From: Ceratothoa steindachneri
Lineage: Eukaryota > Arthropoda > Malacostraca > Isopoda > Cymothoidae
Direction: 5' to 3'
Assembly (NCBI GenBank): GCA_963969495.1
Contig: OZ018324.1
Coordinates: forward strand, 160,111,758-160,175,757
DNA length: 64,000 bases
How positions within the stretch are numbered: position 1 is the stretch's first letter; the number at the start of each line of letters is the position of its first letter. Both the position numbers and the translations under genes were made by a program. The notes beneath the pieces were generated by a model. That model was not told the origin of the DNA and did no database searches. It was given only the letters and a program-made list of their open reading frames with translations. Of the stretch, positions 1-10,439 are shown one piece after another.

Positions 1-881
1 GCAGCCCCGCGGGTGGAGAGGAGCCCCAAGTCTTCTTCGTCTTTTTGGTCTTGGTCTTTTTCTTTTTTGGAGAGGAGGGCGGGGAATGAACCCGCTTTTC
101 ACCCCCACCGGTAGAAGCCCCCAGGCCAAATAGACCGGCCTCAGCCAGGTCCTTCTCTGAAATGGAGAAGTTCCTGGTGGTCGCAAGGGCATCAGCCGGA
201 GGAGATCCCTCCCCTCCTTGTACTGCCTGAGAATCCCCAGCCGTTTGAGGAGGACCTTGCATAGGGGTGGATTCTGGTTTGGTGCTTGGCGCCAAGCCCG
301 GATTCCCCCCCCCCATGGAAGGCCCTACCATCTGAGGCTGGTTTTCCTTAAGGACCATGTCTATCACAGGATAGGCCTCCAGTTGGCCATCCCCTCCCAG
401 GACTTCGCAGGTCCCCTTGGCAGCGTCATAAGTCTTTAGTGGGGAGGCACAGGCCTTGACCCCGGCAAGGTTTAATATTCTTGCCAGCAGGTCTTTTGAG
501 GGAAGCGACCGAAGGGGCCTGGCTTACCTCTGCCCCCTAAGAGGGTTTGCCCTACCGAGCCGCTTACACGAGGGGCGGTCGGAAATGGGCTGCCTGCTGG
601 CTTTCTTGGCAGTCCCCTTAGAAAACAAAGGAGGGACTGCCGCTGGAGATAGGGAGGTGCCCAAAAGCACCTCCAGAGAAGGGGGTGAGGGAGAGTCCCC
701 TACACCCGTAGGCGTAGGAGAGGAGTAAGCCTCCTCTCCGGTTAAAGAAGTATGGAGGGTCCCCTGAGCAAGCACAATGGAAGGAACCTCCATTTTCTCG
801 GTGGAGTTGCCCGAGGTCGTCTCCGTCGATGTTCTTGGGGAAGTTGGGGGTTGTTTTTTTTTTATTTTCATCATTGGGCAT
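1..881 (-). pseudogene. LINE family B copy 1, ORF1 (gag-like), running off the left edge
   Basis: ORF1 of a non-LTR retrotransposon, expected to encode the RNA-binding protein of the retrotransposition complex. The likely start is the ATG at 881 in a CACCATGCC context (MPNDENKKK). A run of ten A just downstream shifts frame, and the reading then continues in a Ser/Thr/Pro-rich frame through TSLTGEEAYSS and on to the left edge. One TAA near 524-526 breaks it. Past the stop come DLLARILNLAG, FSISEKDLAEAG and a basic tail of Lys-Lys-Thr repeats near position 20-70. The same ISEKDLA motif occurs on the plus strand in copy 2 near 21570, which fixes the family. The zinc knuckles seen in copy 2 would lie beyond the window. 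The copy is GC-rich next to its AT-rich surroundings. Family identity is good; the exact start is an inference. Confidence 0.65.
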
Positions 882-1385
882 GGTGACCCTATTTGTGCTA
901 CGGGACGCAATAGCTCATCACCTCTTGCAGTTGCCCGCACTGCAAGAGGTGCTTACAGGCCTGGCAGAGCCAGGCGCCGCCATTTCGGACCACCCCTCCC
1001 GCCTGGTGGCATGGCGGCTCCACCTTGAACACGGCGTAAAAATAGATAGAATGTGAAGAGGAGAGGAAAAGGGATGTGAGGAAGGTATGGGTGGGGATGA
1101 AGCAGGTTGTTAAAAAAAACCCATCCCGAACCGGAGCTCAGGGGTTAGAGAACATTGTCCCCTCCCCCCTCAGCCCCGATCCGGAACGGGTGGCTTGAGA
1201 AGATGGTCAGCATCTACCCTGTGAAATTAGAGGCTGACCATTGAAAGTTGTGGGAGAGGTTGTATAAAAAGCGAGGAAACAAGTGTTTTGAAGGAAGGAG
1301 AAGAGGCTAAGCTGGGGTCGGACGGGGTGCTGAGTCCCATAAGCACGGCGGCCAGGGTGGCAAATTGCCGCGCCCGTTACGGGGT
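882..1385 (-). mobile_element. LINE-B copy 1 5' leader, inserted in a gypsy element
   Basis: Non-coding, GC-rich leader upstream of the family B ORF1. Gypsy RT coding reads cleanly down to about 1390 (frame FGYHIT, DEIDAITKL) and stops matching there, so the LINE 5' end is placed at about 1385, give or take 10 bases. The leader contains two adjacent perfect hairpins just upstream of the ATG, listed separately. No promoter motif is obvious. Confidence 0.5.
919..975 (-). other. Two adjacent perfect stem-loops in the LINE-B leader
   Basis: Stem 1 pairs CACCTCTTGCAGT (919-931) with its exact complement (939-951) around a 7-base loop. Stem 2 pairs GCCTGGC (959-965) with GCCAGGC (969-975) around AGA. 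They sit 38-94 bases 5' of the ORF1 ATG on the minus strand. A role in translation or RNP assembly is only a guess. Confidence 0.6.
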
Positions 1386-2470
1386 GAATTCATGCTAACT
1401 TCGTTATTGCATCAATTTCATCGCCGGTATGGGAGATACCATCCTACGTGATATGATAACCAAAAAAGATAGTCTCCGAGGCCCCAAAGGAAAGTAAGAC
1501 GTTTAAAAGGTGTTCGTAGTTGGAAGATACGGTCTCATAATTCTAACTTTTCAATAAAATGACACCCCTAAAATAAGAAAAAGAAGTGCAAATCTCTTAA
1601 AACCGGGTCAATAGAACGATGAACAGTTCGGACTGCGTTTTTTAGGCTTGCGGGCATCTTGACCCACTCAAAAAGCTCAAACTGAGATAGAGTGGCAGTT
1701 GTTTGGATCTAATTTGTTTCAAGTGGAATTCACAGGTATGCCTTGACCAAATCGACCTTAAAGAGTGTGGATTTCTAGTGGGAAGTAGCAGAAAAACCCA
1801 TTACGTTTTGAGATTCTTAAAATCGCCGCGGGGTCTGCATTAACCTAACAATTTTGACGCCCTTGGGCAAATATTACGCCCAATCGCTTATAAGGTAAGA
1901 TAATGCCAACGACCATCATTCATCGAATTAATTCTCTTTTTTTGCTGCTGTAAATTTGTATGGAAGGGAGCACCGGGTGGGAGCACCGTAACTCAATGTT
2001 TGAGTGACTGCATCTTTCACAGGCTCATCTCCTTGAAGTGGGCTGGCTAGGTCGGGAAAATCGACGAAGAGATGTGCGTACGGTGGTTCAACTGCAATGC
2101 AAATGTGATATAAAACAGAAGGAGAGTGCACCCTGCTTTTTATAAGAAAATTCCGTGCGCTCTCTACTTGCTTACCCTGCTCGAAGTCAACTAGTAGGCC
2201 AAAATGGTTCAGAAAATCGCCTTTCAGCATCGTGGGTCAAACCTTTGCCACCAAAAAGATCCTCGTGAAAGAGCATTTCAACCAGAGGCTGCGTGTCAGC
2301 TGAAGTTCGCCCTAAGTTGGGATTGAGTTACCGTTTGGAGCCTGTAATTTAAGACACAGGGGTAGCCTATTTTTTGAACAAAACTCACCAGTAACCTAAT
2401 AAAGGTCGCGCCAGATTCAACTGGATATCGGGGCTTGGTGATGGATCAACCAGTAGGATGTGGCGTTATT
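1386..2470 (-). pseudogene. Ty3/gypsy pol fragment: aspartic protease then reverse transcriptase
   Basis: Reads on the minus strand. Protease end: LQAPNGNSIPT, then LTRSLWLKCSFTRIFLVAKV and MLKGDFLNHFGLLVD (2230 downward), the typical gypsy A2 protease ending. The catalytic Asp region near 2430 is degenerate. RT follows: KVDLVKAY near 1760, FELFEWVKMPASLKNA (family consensus is pFGLFEFlrMPFGLkNA), then VLRDLHF, a damaged catalytic loop, YEHLLNVLLSFGA and FFGYHIT before 1390. Several stops and frameshifts make it inactive. RNase H and integrase are missing because the LINE-B copy begins at that point. Gag lies directly upstream on the same strand. Confidence 0.75.
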
Positions 2471-3220
2471 TATATTCGCTTCCCGCCCCGACCACTAATC
2501 GAGTGGTGTTTAGTTTCCTCGAAAGGAACAGGAAAGAAAGCAATTGGGAGCTTTTTTTTAGATATGTGGTGGTTGTAGCAGTGGTTTTTGCCTCCCTTGT
2601 CGAGAGAAGAAGATCGAAAGCTGCCGGAAGAGCGATGGTAAAAGAGCGCGCCAGGTGGAAGGACATGGATGATAAGAACTCTAATTTCTCCCAGGGGAGT
2701 TTAAGTCAGTATGCATAGCGTTTATTTCATCTTCCAGAGTGGAGCGGTTTATTGGAGCTACAACGGAGATCTACCTGCCACAAAATAATGCTAAGGGGTA
2801 AGGTTGCCAGCACTTGCATCTGGGACAGGATCCGTTGAAGAGATAGCTCTTGAAGGAGATCGTCGCTGATGGAATCGCTAAGTGAATCATTGAGACACTT
2901 CATACCACGCAACTACTTGAAAGACTTGTATTGCCCTGTAGTGGAGGGGATAAAATGAAAACGCGCACGATCGCAGCGGCGGAGGATTGTAAGAAAGAGA
3001 TGGAGTACTCGTCCTTCTCCTTGTCACTCGCAGTTTTACGAATTTCGAAGATAGCCTCACACTTTTTAATCCAGAACTTATGGTCACTTTCCTGAAAAGG
3101 TGGTAGTGGTATGTGTAAGCTATCAATCAGGTAAAGAGTAGAATCCTCGATAATCTCCAATTGCTTATTGTTTTTCTTATTATCGGTTTCCGGAAAACGC
3201 ATTGGGTTCAGTGTCTCATG
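2471..3220 (-). pseudogene. Ty3/gypsy gag fragment
   Basis: Minus-strand capsid region upstream of the protease. IPLPPFQESDHKFWIKKCEAIF (3117 downward) matches the gypsy gag opening (lPpFw..dp.lWf.qvEa.F). SLSDSISDDLLQELS and RILSQMQVLA follow at about 2890-2810, where the family has the LGDRKPSQLLRHM-type segment. A Cys motif (APNCFLSCSFRGN) near 2550 resembles the end of this family's CCHC-like region. At least three frame changes separate the pieces. A plus-strand open frame at 2458-2718 overlaps and is judged a shadow. No LTR or primer-binding site could be recognised upstream. Confidence 0.6.
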
Positions 3221-3359
3221 TAAAATAAACCTTAATTTCCAAACAAGAACAAAGAAATGGGCAAAATGGTCAATCAACCAAAGGATCGTATTTCTGAGAT
3301 CAAATGTGGCCGATTCTGAACACCAAATGTGCTTAATTCGGGACAATAAAATTCAATGA

Positions 3360-3960
3360 GAGTTGTAAGGAAATATTTGCTTTTGCTTTTGACTCGGAGT
3401 GAATTTTTGAAGCTTGGAGAAAAAAAGATTGGATTATGTATTTTATTAGTACAGTAAATGATTAATTTAAATATATTAATTAAATATGTGATATTAGAAG
3501 GTAAAAAGATAAAGATCGTATTCACTTCAGTGAGAATAATATTGAGTTTAATTCATTTAGAAGCATTGAAATAAATTAGCTCCACTTTAAGCAATTTGAA
3601 AGTGTGGAGTGAATTAAATGATCATTAAGTTCGGTGAAGTTAGGCGAATAGAAAAACTTAGATATAAATAACTTCGATTGGAGAAGTAGTTTTTATGGCC
3701 AGATAGTTTCGTCGTTATTATAATTATATACCTCTACTATCTGTGTTGATTCGAAAGCCTTCAGCAGTCAGGTAGAATTGAATGGTCGTTTTATTGTTTT
3801 ATGTAATGGTGGAGTGAGACAGTCATCGGATTCTCATTAAAAATGTTTGTTTTATTTATTTAGAATTGATTGTATGAATGAGGATGGTTTGAATGTGAGA
3901 ATAAGCAAGTTTGTAAGAAGGGGGAGGCGGCGCGCTCGGGATTGGATGGAGCTCACCTTC
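3360..3960. other. AT-rich spacer without recognisable gene
   Basis: Very AT-rich DNA. Around 3570-3620 there is an imperfect inverted repeat (CTCCACTTT against AAAGTGTGGAG). Nothing else is recognisable. It could be an old MITE, but no target duplication was found. Confidence 0.3.
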
Positions 3961-4190
3961 CATTCATACCACCAATTTAGAAACTTCACAGCAGCTCATA
4001 AGTTTAGCTGAGTTGTGACGATCAGTTATTCTAAGAAAATTAATCTAGGAAAATGATCTATCCCAGAGTATAAATTTGCACACAATTGTTTCATGTTTTT
4101 TTTAAGCAGTTTTAATGTTATTTCAACAAATAAAGTTTAGGGGATAAGAAGAGGGACGGTAAGAAATTCTTCGAAGTCTTTTCAAAAATA
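3961..4190 (-). repeat. Dispersed repeat R3, 3' end only
   Basis: The reverse complement carries GTCACAACTCAGCTAAACTT followed by ATGAGCTGCTGTGAAG, shared with the plus-strand ends of R3 at about 20360-20390 and 38680-38710. The preceding TAAACTTTATTT segment also matches. Only the terminal part of R3 is present here. Confidence 0.6.
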
Positions 4191-4393
4191 AAATATTTTC
4201 ATGTCTGTTTTGTATAGCTATAACAAAGAATCATTCTTCTACCTCATCGCGCCTATACGATATGAGCTATCTTGTATTTAAATGAGTTTATATCAAGACT
4301 TTGATTTTCGATACAACAATTATTATTCTAAGAACATTTTAATAAATATTTAATATTAATAAATATATTTAGTTATCATTAAAATTATTCGTT

Positions 4394-4590
4394 TTCTACC
4401 AACACTTAGAAAACTCGTTCAGATAACAACTATTTTAAACTGTTATTATTTATTCCCAAAGGACTTTTTCAATTACTTTATTTTACCGATTTCTACCAAC
4501 ACTTAGAAAACTCCTTCACAAGATAACAACTATTTTAAACTGTTATTATTTATTCCCAAAGGACTTTTTCAATTACTTTATTTTACCGAT
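4394..4590 (+). repeat. Tandem duplication, 97 and 100 bp units
   Basis: Unit 1 (4394-4490) and unit 2 (4491-4590) both start TTCTACCAACACTTAGAAAA and end TTTATTTTACCGAT. They are nearly identical apart from a small difference near CTCGTTCAG versus CTCCTTCACAAG. AT-rich and non-coding. Confidence 0.9.
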
Positions 4591-4624
4591 TGAAATTGCA
4601 ATACTGTCAGTTAATAAAAATGGC

Positions 4625-5395
4625 AGCCTATATTGAAACAATAATTCCCTGTGATCTCCTTGATTTCAAACAGGCACTTTTTCTCTCTCTATTTCCTCCT
4701 CGATAAAGATCGCCATGGCAGGAACTCACTCATTTGCAAACTTTATCTTTATCATATTTTATCTATCTCCTTTCATTTCTACTTCATATATCTGACAATT
4801 CTGTCAGGTTCGTTTTCTTTGTCCTTTTTCAATCTGAACTTTCCTCCAAATACAGTAAAAAATTAGGGATTTTAAATTTAGGAGGGAAAGATATCTTTTC
4901 ATTTGGGATTTTTTAGAAATAAAATAAGCAAATTAATAAATCCTAATAAAATTTTAAAAAATTTATCACACTACAAATGTATTACAGTCAACAACAGTTC
5001 ATAATTATGTACGGCATGTAGAAATAGATGGAATAGCAAATAAATTAACATAAAAATAACCATAATTATAATAATAATATCCTAGGTTGTTCTCTTGTGC
5101 TGAGATACATCTTACTAATATGAAGAGAGTCGTCAAGATGTGTGGGAACTCCTTCAGGGTAGTTGAATTCTATTAATTATATTTCTCTTTGTACAACCTT
5201 GTTCCTGAAAGTATGGAATGCACCAATTGGCCACACGTTTTGTGTGAAGAGGTCTGCCATGACACATATTTACATCTTAAATTTCATTATTCTTGATCAT
5301 TTTAGCAAATCACTTTCTCTTTTGACTATCTCAATCAATTTCTTCATTTTCGCTTACTCCATCAGTGATTTCTAGGATGTCATAGTGTGGCATGT
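4625..5395 (-). repeat. Dispersed repeat R2, minus-strand copy
   Basis: The reverse complement contains GGAACAAGGTTGTACAAAGA, GAAATATAATTAATAGAATT and TTCTACATGCCGTACATAAT. The same blocks occur in the same order at 35655-36440 and 61640-62325. About 770 bp long and non-coding in all three copies. Predicted short ORFs inside it (4651-4916, 5163-5375) are not conserved and are left out. Confidence 0.75.
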
Positions 5396-6540
5396 TGATC
5401 GCCTGAAAGGCGTCCTGCTTAGGCTTAGTTTTTAAGACCTCGCAAGGATGCATATATCGATAATCATTTTTAAGCGAGTATTACGTAAAACATAATTTGG
5501 GGGAGTTTGGATTTAGGAGTGAAACTTGATTTCACTAGTTTTGTAGCCCATAAAGGATTAATATCAATTTTCAAAATATCAAATGGGGAAAAAAAAGAAT
5601 TCAGTAGACACATCTATTGAAACTAAACATTACAAACAATCATTATTTCCAGGGCAGTGAAAAGGTCTATGGTGGTTCCTCAACCATTCATGGTGTAACA
5701 ATTTTTAATATCTTGTCTTGAAATCAGAGGTTAAAGTACTGGAAGTTTTACAGGCTATTAATAGAATTTAAACTTGGACAAAAAACTGATGGGACAAGAA
5801 GCGAGTGGTCGGAGGAAAATCCACAGCAGGCATAGGAACCACCGAGGAATTTTCAGGCCGAGAACACATAAGCATTAATGTCGCCTCCCTGGTCCAACTG
5901 ACCTGATATAGAAGGGTTGTTAGATTGAATGTTCTCCTGAAAAAAGAGTACTTAAGTAGAAAGGAACTGCAGAATCTTCGCTGGATTGGCGGGATACAAT
6001 CGGAGGTGCGACAATACTGGTGGTCTCGTTAAGGCTAAGAAGAAGCTCACAGTGAGCTTACTCGAAACCCTTTTGATAACCGATCGTTATTAATCCTGAT
6101 TAATCTAAGGGCATGGAAGATAATATCCACTCAGATGGTCTCGGTTGGTCCGACCTTCTTTCTTTCAATCTGAATGAAGGGGAATATGAAAAACTAACCC
6201 TAAAATATATTTTACTCTCACAAGTATCCTAAAACGTTCCACACCAAGTCTTATATACATGAAATTTAAACGCTTAGTTAAACGCTTAGTCAAAGGGGGG
6301 AAACGAACAAAAGTGATCACTGCTTTAATTAAGTGATCAATACAACACAGTTTTACTAACCTGGATACACTTTGCCTGACAAAAGCTTGAGTTCAAAGAA
6401 TGCCCAAAGGCTCAATTCGAAGACCAGAGAGATGGAAGATCTCCTCGATGGAAAGTTTCTAAGCCAAGTGATTTTTTCCATGCAGTTATTATAAAAAAAG
6501 CATTTGTATTCCTCCTTCGCTCCGTCCCGTACCTAACACT
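5396..6540. other. Spacer without recognisable gene
   Basis: No ORF, RNA gene or repeat was recognised. A short perfect inverted repeat AAGCTCAC-A-GTGAGCTT lies near 6043-6059. Base composition is less extreme than in flanking repeats, so it may hold an unrecognised decayed element. Confidence 0.3.
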
Positions 6541-6542
6541 GC

Positions 6543-7169
6543 CTAGCAGCACGTCAGCACTAGCCCCCTTTCAGGGAAAGATTTCAGCTTCTCGAATGAG
6601 CCCATACGATCGACCGCCGCACTGTGTATCGAATTCCCTTTAGTTGTGATTTTCCCCGACGCCTGGGGCAAATGTACTCTACTGGTTTTTACAAAGCATA
6701 AGCCTCTTTCCCTGTCCAATAGAATATGGTTATCATTGCTTTGAGTAAAAGGAATATAATGATCCAAAGGGACACTGTTTCCAAGGAGAAGGCGAATCGT
6801 GGAAATTTACCGCCCATGGCGGAAATAGACAGATATCAAATCACCGACTAATTATCAAGACCGACTACTAGAGACAACACTTAGAGTCTTTTAATGAAAT
6901 TATGCTCAAGAAGCGCTAGTCGTGAAGATGATGCTTGGAGTTCTTGAAGGACATTTGTGTCCATATAAAAGGCAACGGTAGTATAAGGCTAATGAAGTCA
7001 AAAAGTTCCCCGAAACGCTTCTTTTACTTGAAGCAAAGGGATTTGTCATTATAATGCCAAATTTCCCCGCAAACTTTATCCTGTATACGATGGAAGGTGC
7101 GTAGTTGAGATATGTCTTCTCTGTCCATTCTCTTAAGACACAAGGAGCCATTTTCAAAGGTTTGGTCAC
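6543..7169 (-). other. Two unidentified minus-strand ORFs
   Basis: Open frames at 7169-6906 (87 codons) and 6767-6543 (74 codons) lie in tandem on the minus strand with stops between. Their composition is less AT-biased than neighbours, suggesting former coding DNA. No catalytic motif, zinc finger or membrane segment is recognised, and I cannot assign a family. They may be decayed TE coding sequence or chance ORFs. Confidence 0.2.
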
Positions 7170-7435
7170 GTATAGGAACAGAGAAGCAGGTACCGTCCTG
7201 CTGGACCTCAGGAACGTTGTTTCTAGAGGAAGTCTAAGGGATCGGCAGAATTATGAGTTAAACCAAGAAGGCCGAAGAAACGGAAGGATATGGAGGTGAA
7301 GACTGTTGAGTGCGTAGGGTAGTAGATATGTAGGTAGATTAGACCTAGGGTGCGATTCACTGGGTCTCGCTAACGTTCTCAGTGGGGACCTATCGTAATG
7401 GATACAGCCTTGGGAAAATTCAGCAGCGACCATGG

Positions 7436-7492
7436 TTATATTATATTATATTATATTATATTATATTATATTATATATATATATATATATAT
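7436..7492. repeat. (TTATA)n merging into (TA)n microsatellite
   Basis: About eight TTATA pentamers (7436-7475) pass directly into TA dinucleotides up to 7492. The pentamer part probably arose from TA slippage with a point change. Confidence 0.95.
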
Positions 7493-7779
7493 CTCAGGAG
7501 AGCGAGTGAAAGAGGAATGATTTGCAGGCTCTGATTGGAAGGGAAACAACTTCCATTTTGTCTGTGATGTGAAGGGAAATGGATTCTAACCGGATTTTTT
7601 ATTCTGTTTTCATTCAACTTTCGACAATCAAACGATTAGTTCCTTGCTTTAGAGCTAGGTCTCTTGACCTAGCCATAAATATTATTACTGTAAAGAAAAT
7701 TATTTATTCATTTCACTTCTTCCATTATTTCAATTTTAGAACAGCAACGCGGATAATTGGAACCAACGTCCACTAATTA

Positions 7780-8260
7780 ATTAAGTCATTTGTGAACACG
7801 GACAAGTCCACTTGGACCGTTGTTTATTTACCACCCAAAAGATGTACTTGGTATGCCATAAGGTTACATAAATATTGAAGCTTATTTTCTCTTGTAATTG
7901 AATTATTTAGATGATAAATTGATGATTTTTCTGAAACGAGTTTACTTATGTGCATATTCATATGGACTCTAAGAGTGGTGACAAATTGGTAACATTTGAC
8001 ATGTCAGGAGGAGAAGCTTTAATAATTTTCACTATTGTATCATGAAAATGGGCACCTCTTCTTTTATATTCTGTCCTATATATGCGGGATAAAATTAGAG
8101 AAAAAAGTATTCACAGAAGATATTTAATTATGGTAGAAAAAATAATGGAAAGAAGAGATTTCTAGACGAGTACAGTATAGGCAAGCACAAAAGCTATACA
8201 GGCTGTCATATGTGCAGTGATCTGTTAGAAGGAGGCACTAACATATCAAGGACTAAAAGT
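7780..8260 (+). repeat. Dispersed repeat R1, copy 1
   Basis: Begins around GTCCACTTGGACCGTTGTTT, and continues with ACATTTGACATGTCAGGAGG, GATAAAATTAGAG and GAAGAGATTTCTAGACGAGTA. These blocks recur at 34976-35420 (plus) and 44990-45600 (minus). Non-coding. This copy lacks the box-B-like GGATCCCACGTTAA segment found at the end of the other two. Confidence 0.7.
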
Positions 8261-9220
8261 GGATGTCTGAGGTTAATAGGAAAAACGTCTTTACAAGTAT
8301 CACAAAATTTGGACACCTGAACATTGTCTAAACTGGTTAGGTGAAAGTAATTATCAGGTATGAAAGAAAGACTAGTTATTGTTGTTCAAGTCTAATTAAT
8401 TTAATTTCATTTAAATTAAAATTAATTATTTAAAATTTAACTTTTTTATAACAATTTGGCAGATTTTTACCATTTCTTGAGCTATCTTTATGAGATGAAT
8501 AGCTGGAGAGGCATTTCACCTGCTTGGGTAGGACCAACTGTGAAGCAGGGCGGCAGTTCCCTCATAGTATGCGGCAGCGTGTCATCATCGGGGTCAGAGA
8601 ACAGTTTTAATTACAGGGAAAAATAAACTAACCAACTTATATCACCATGTTCTCACAATATTTAGAAATTGCATCTCACAAAAACAAGAAAGGAAGTTGC
8701 ATTTTAGCAGGACATTGTTTAATTTAACCATGTAGCTTTAAAAAAATTTTTGCAGCGCTTATGTGGCTTAAGCACCTCACTGCTCTCCTCCATCGCCCTG
8801 CGTGGTCACCTGCTGGGATGTCTTCCATTCATTTATTTCGTCTTAACTATGCCAACCACTTGGACTGTCATAATTAAGGGCTTATGTGAAAACTGGTTTG
8901 AGGACTAGCCCACAACGGAAGCATAAGTCAGAAATTATCTCAAAACTGGGGCATAACTGCGAGTCCCGGACGAAGGAGAGGTCCTCATCGCTCGGAGGAT
9001 CAGGGCAGCATCATAGAGGGAAGTAACAACCGTATCTATGTAGTTGGACGTACTAATGGCGCAAGTACCTGAGAGGTGGTGGCAAAACTTTAGCGGCCGT
9101 TGGTTCGACCGATACTGCATCAAGTCCATTATAATTTACCCCTCTTGAAGTTCCCATTCGAGATCCATCCAATCCATCCATCACCCATCATCCTGGCAGC
9201 AGGCGAGCGGGGGACCAACT
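8261..9220. other. Spacer with possible minus-strand LINE fragment
   Basis: Mostly unassigned. A minus-strand open frame at 9129-8935 (64 codons, with the segment IDTVVTSLYDAALILRAM) faintly resembles the linker between EN and RT in LINEs, where an Ala-Ala helix is usual, but there is no diagnostic motif. The rest shows nothing recognisable. Confidence 0.2.
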
Positions 9221-9442
9221 GAAAAATGGACGGGAGCGCTCTCACTGACGTTTTTTAACTTTTCACTAACCACTACGCCTCTACCACCTACTCACATTCT
9301 TTTTCACTCACAAAATACAAAAATAATTACACATTGGTTACAGAAGACAAGAAGAAAAGAAGAGGACATAGTAGGGAACGAAGAAGACAATAGAGACACT
9401 CACTAAGAGTATCCCCCTCAGGACCATACAAGGAGAAAGGCC

Positions 9443-10430
9443 TTGGAAAAGAGGAAGCTGTGTGAAATGATCTACATCGAACACAAGGTGGCATTGGTGA
9501 AATTGATTAAAGTTACATTAGGTTTTATTGCTATCTGTGCAGGGTCAAAAGAGGTGGACCGGCTCCTGTCTGAAAAAGGAGATACCACACTAAAACGCAT
9601 CAGACTAGAAGCAAAGACCCCCCCAAAAGTGGCAGCGAACCAGAGCGTCATATGCCGACATGGCTAGGAAAGCGACGACGGACGAGATCTTTGTTTTTAA
9701 TATGAGAATCCCAGGAGAGAACATATAGCAGGAGAGGTTTAATAGCATACATATGTGCTTTGTATGCTATAAACTAGAAAATCACACAACCACGACCTGC
9801 CCAGACAAGAACAAACTGTGGTGCAGTGGATGCGACACAGAATGACATCGGTTCGATAAGTGCGAGAGCACTAAGAAGAAATTGCTCAACTGTAAAGTGG
9901 AACACAGGACCATGACCCTGAACTGCCCAAAGCGCCGAGATATAATCAAAAGGAAGAAAGAAGAAGAGAAGAAAGCTAAGGAAATGACCTACGCGAGCGC
10001 TGCCAATAAGAATGGAGAAGTAAAGACTACACCTGTACAGATGAATATCACAGGAGATCTGAGTGCAAAGATTCTGACTACGTTACCCACGCAAATGTGG
10101 CTAATGCAGTGAAGCCTGGCTGTTACAACCAGGTCCGCAATGCACTCCTAAAAGCAGACAATCTTCCTTCAGTGATCATGCCTGCAGACCCTGCTGACCC
10201 TGAAGGAGATCATCAAAGCTCACTCATCGGAGGACTCCGAAGAGGACGAAAAGGAAGAAAAAACTTTAAATGACGAGAGTTCCTCCACTTCAGATGACGA
10301 TGAAGGTCTCTACCTTCCGTACACGAGCTACGAAGAGCAGGTCCAAAACCCCAAGTCCCCCCCCCGAAGAAGAAAAACGCTGGGCACACTAAAACCGCCC
10401 ACCAGCCCCCAAGAAGAAAAAGAAGAATAA
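9443..10430 (+). pseudogene. LINE family A copy 1, ORF1 with CCHC zinc knuckles
   Basis: Nucleic-acid-binding gag-like ORF1 of a jockey-like LINE. After an N-terminal part with no motif (9443-9667), the frame VFNMRIPGENI leads into two zinc knuckles: CFVCYKLENHTTTTC (9756-9800, CX2CX5HX4C) and CSGCDTE-stop-HRFDKC (9822-9863, CX2CX4HX4C, broken by TGA at 9843). A third Cys-His cluster follows in the frame opening LLNCKVEHRTMTLNCP. A Lys/Glu-rich stretch and, after a frameshift, an acidic then Ser/Pro/Arg tail (SSEDSEEDEKEE, KSPPRRRKTLG) end at TAA 10428-10430. The domain order matches copy 4 at 17.4-18.1 kb. Frames are broken at least three times, so it is inactive. Confidence 0.8.
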
Positions 10431-10439
10431 GAAGAAGCA

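Noticed and set aside
2458..2718. Plus-strand ORF of 86 codons
   Set aside because: Antisense shadow of the gypsy gag/protease junction; no motif.
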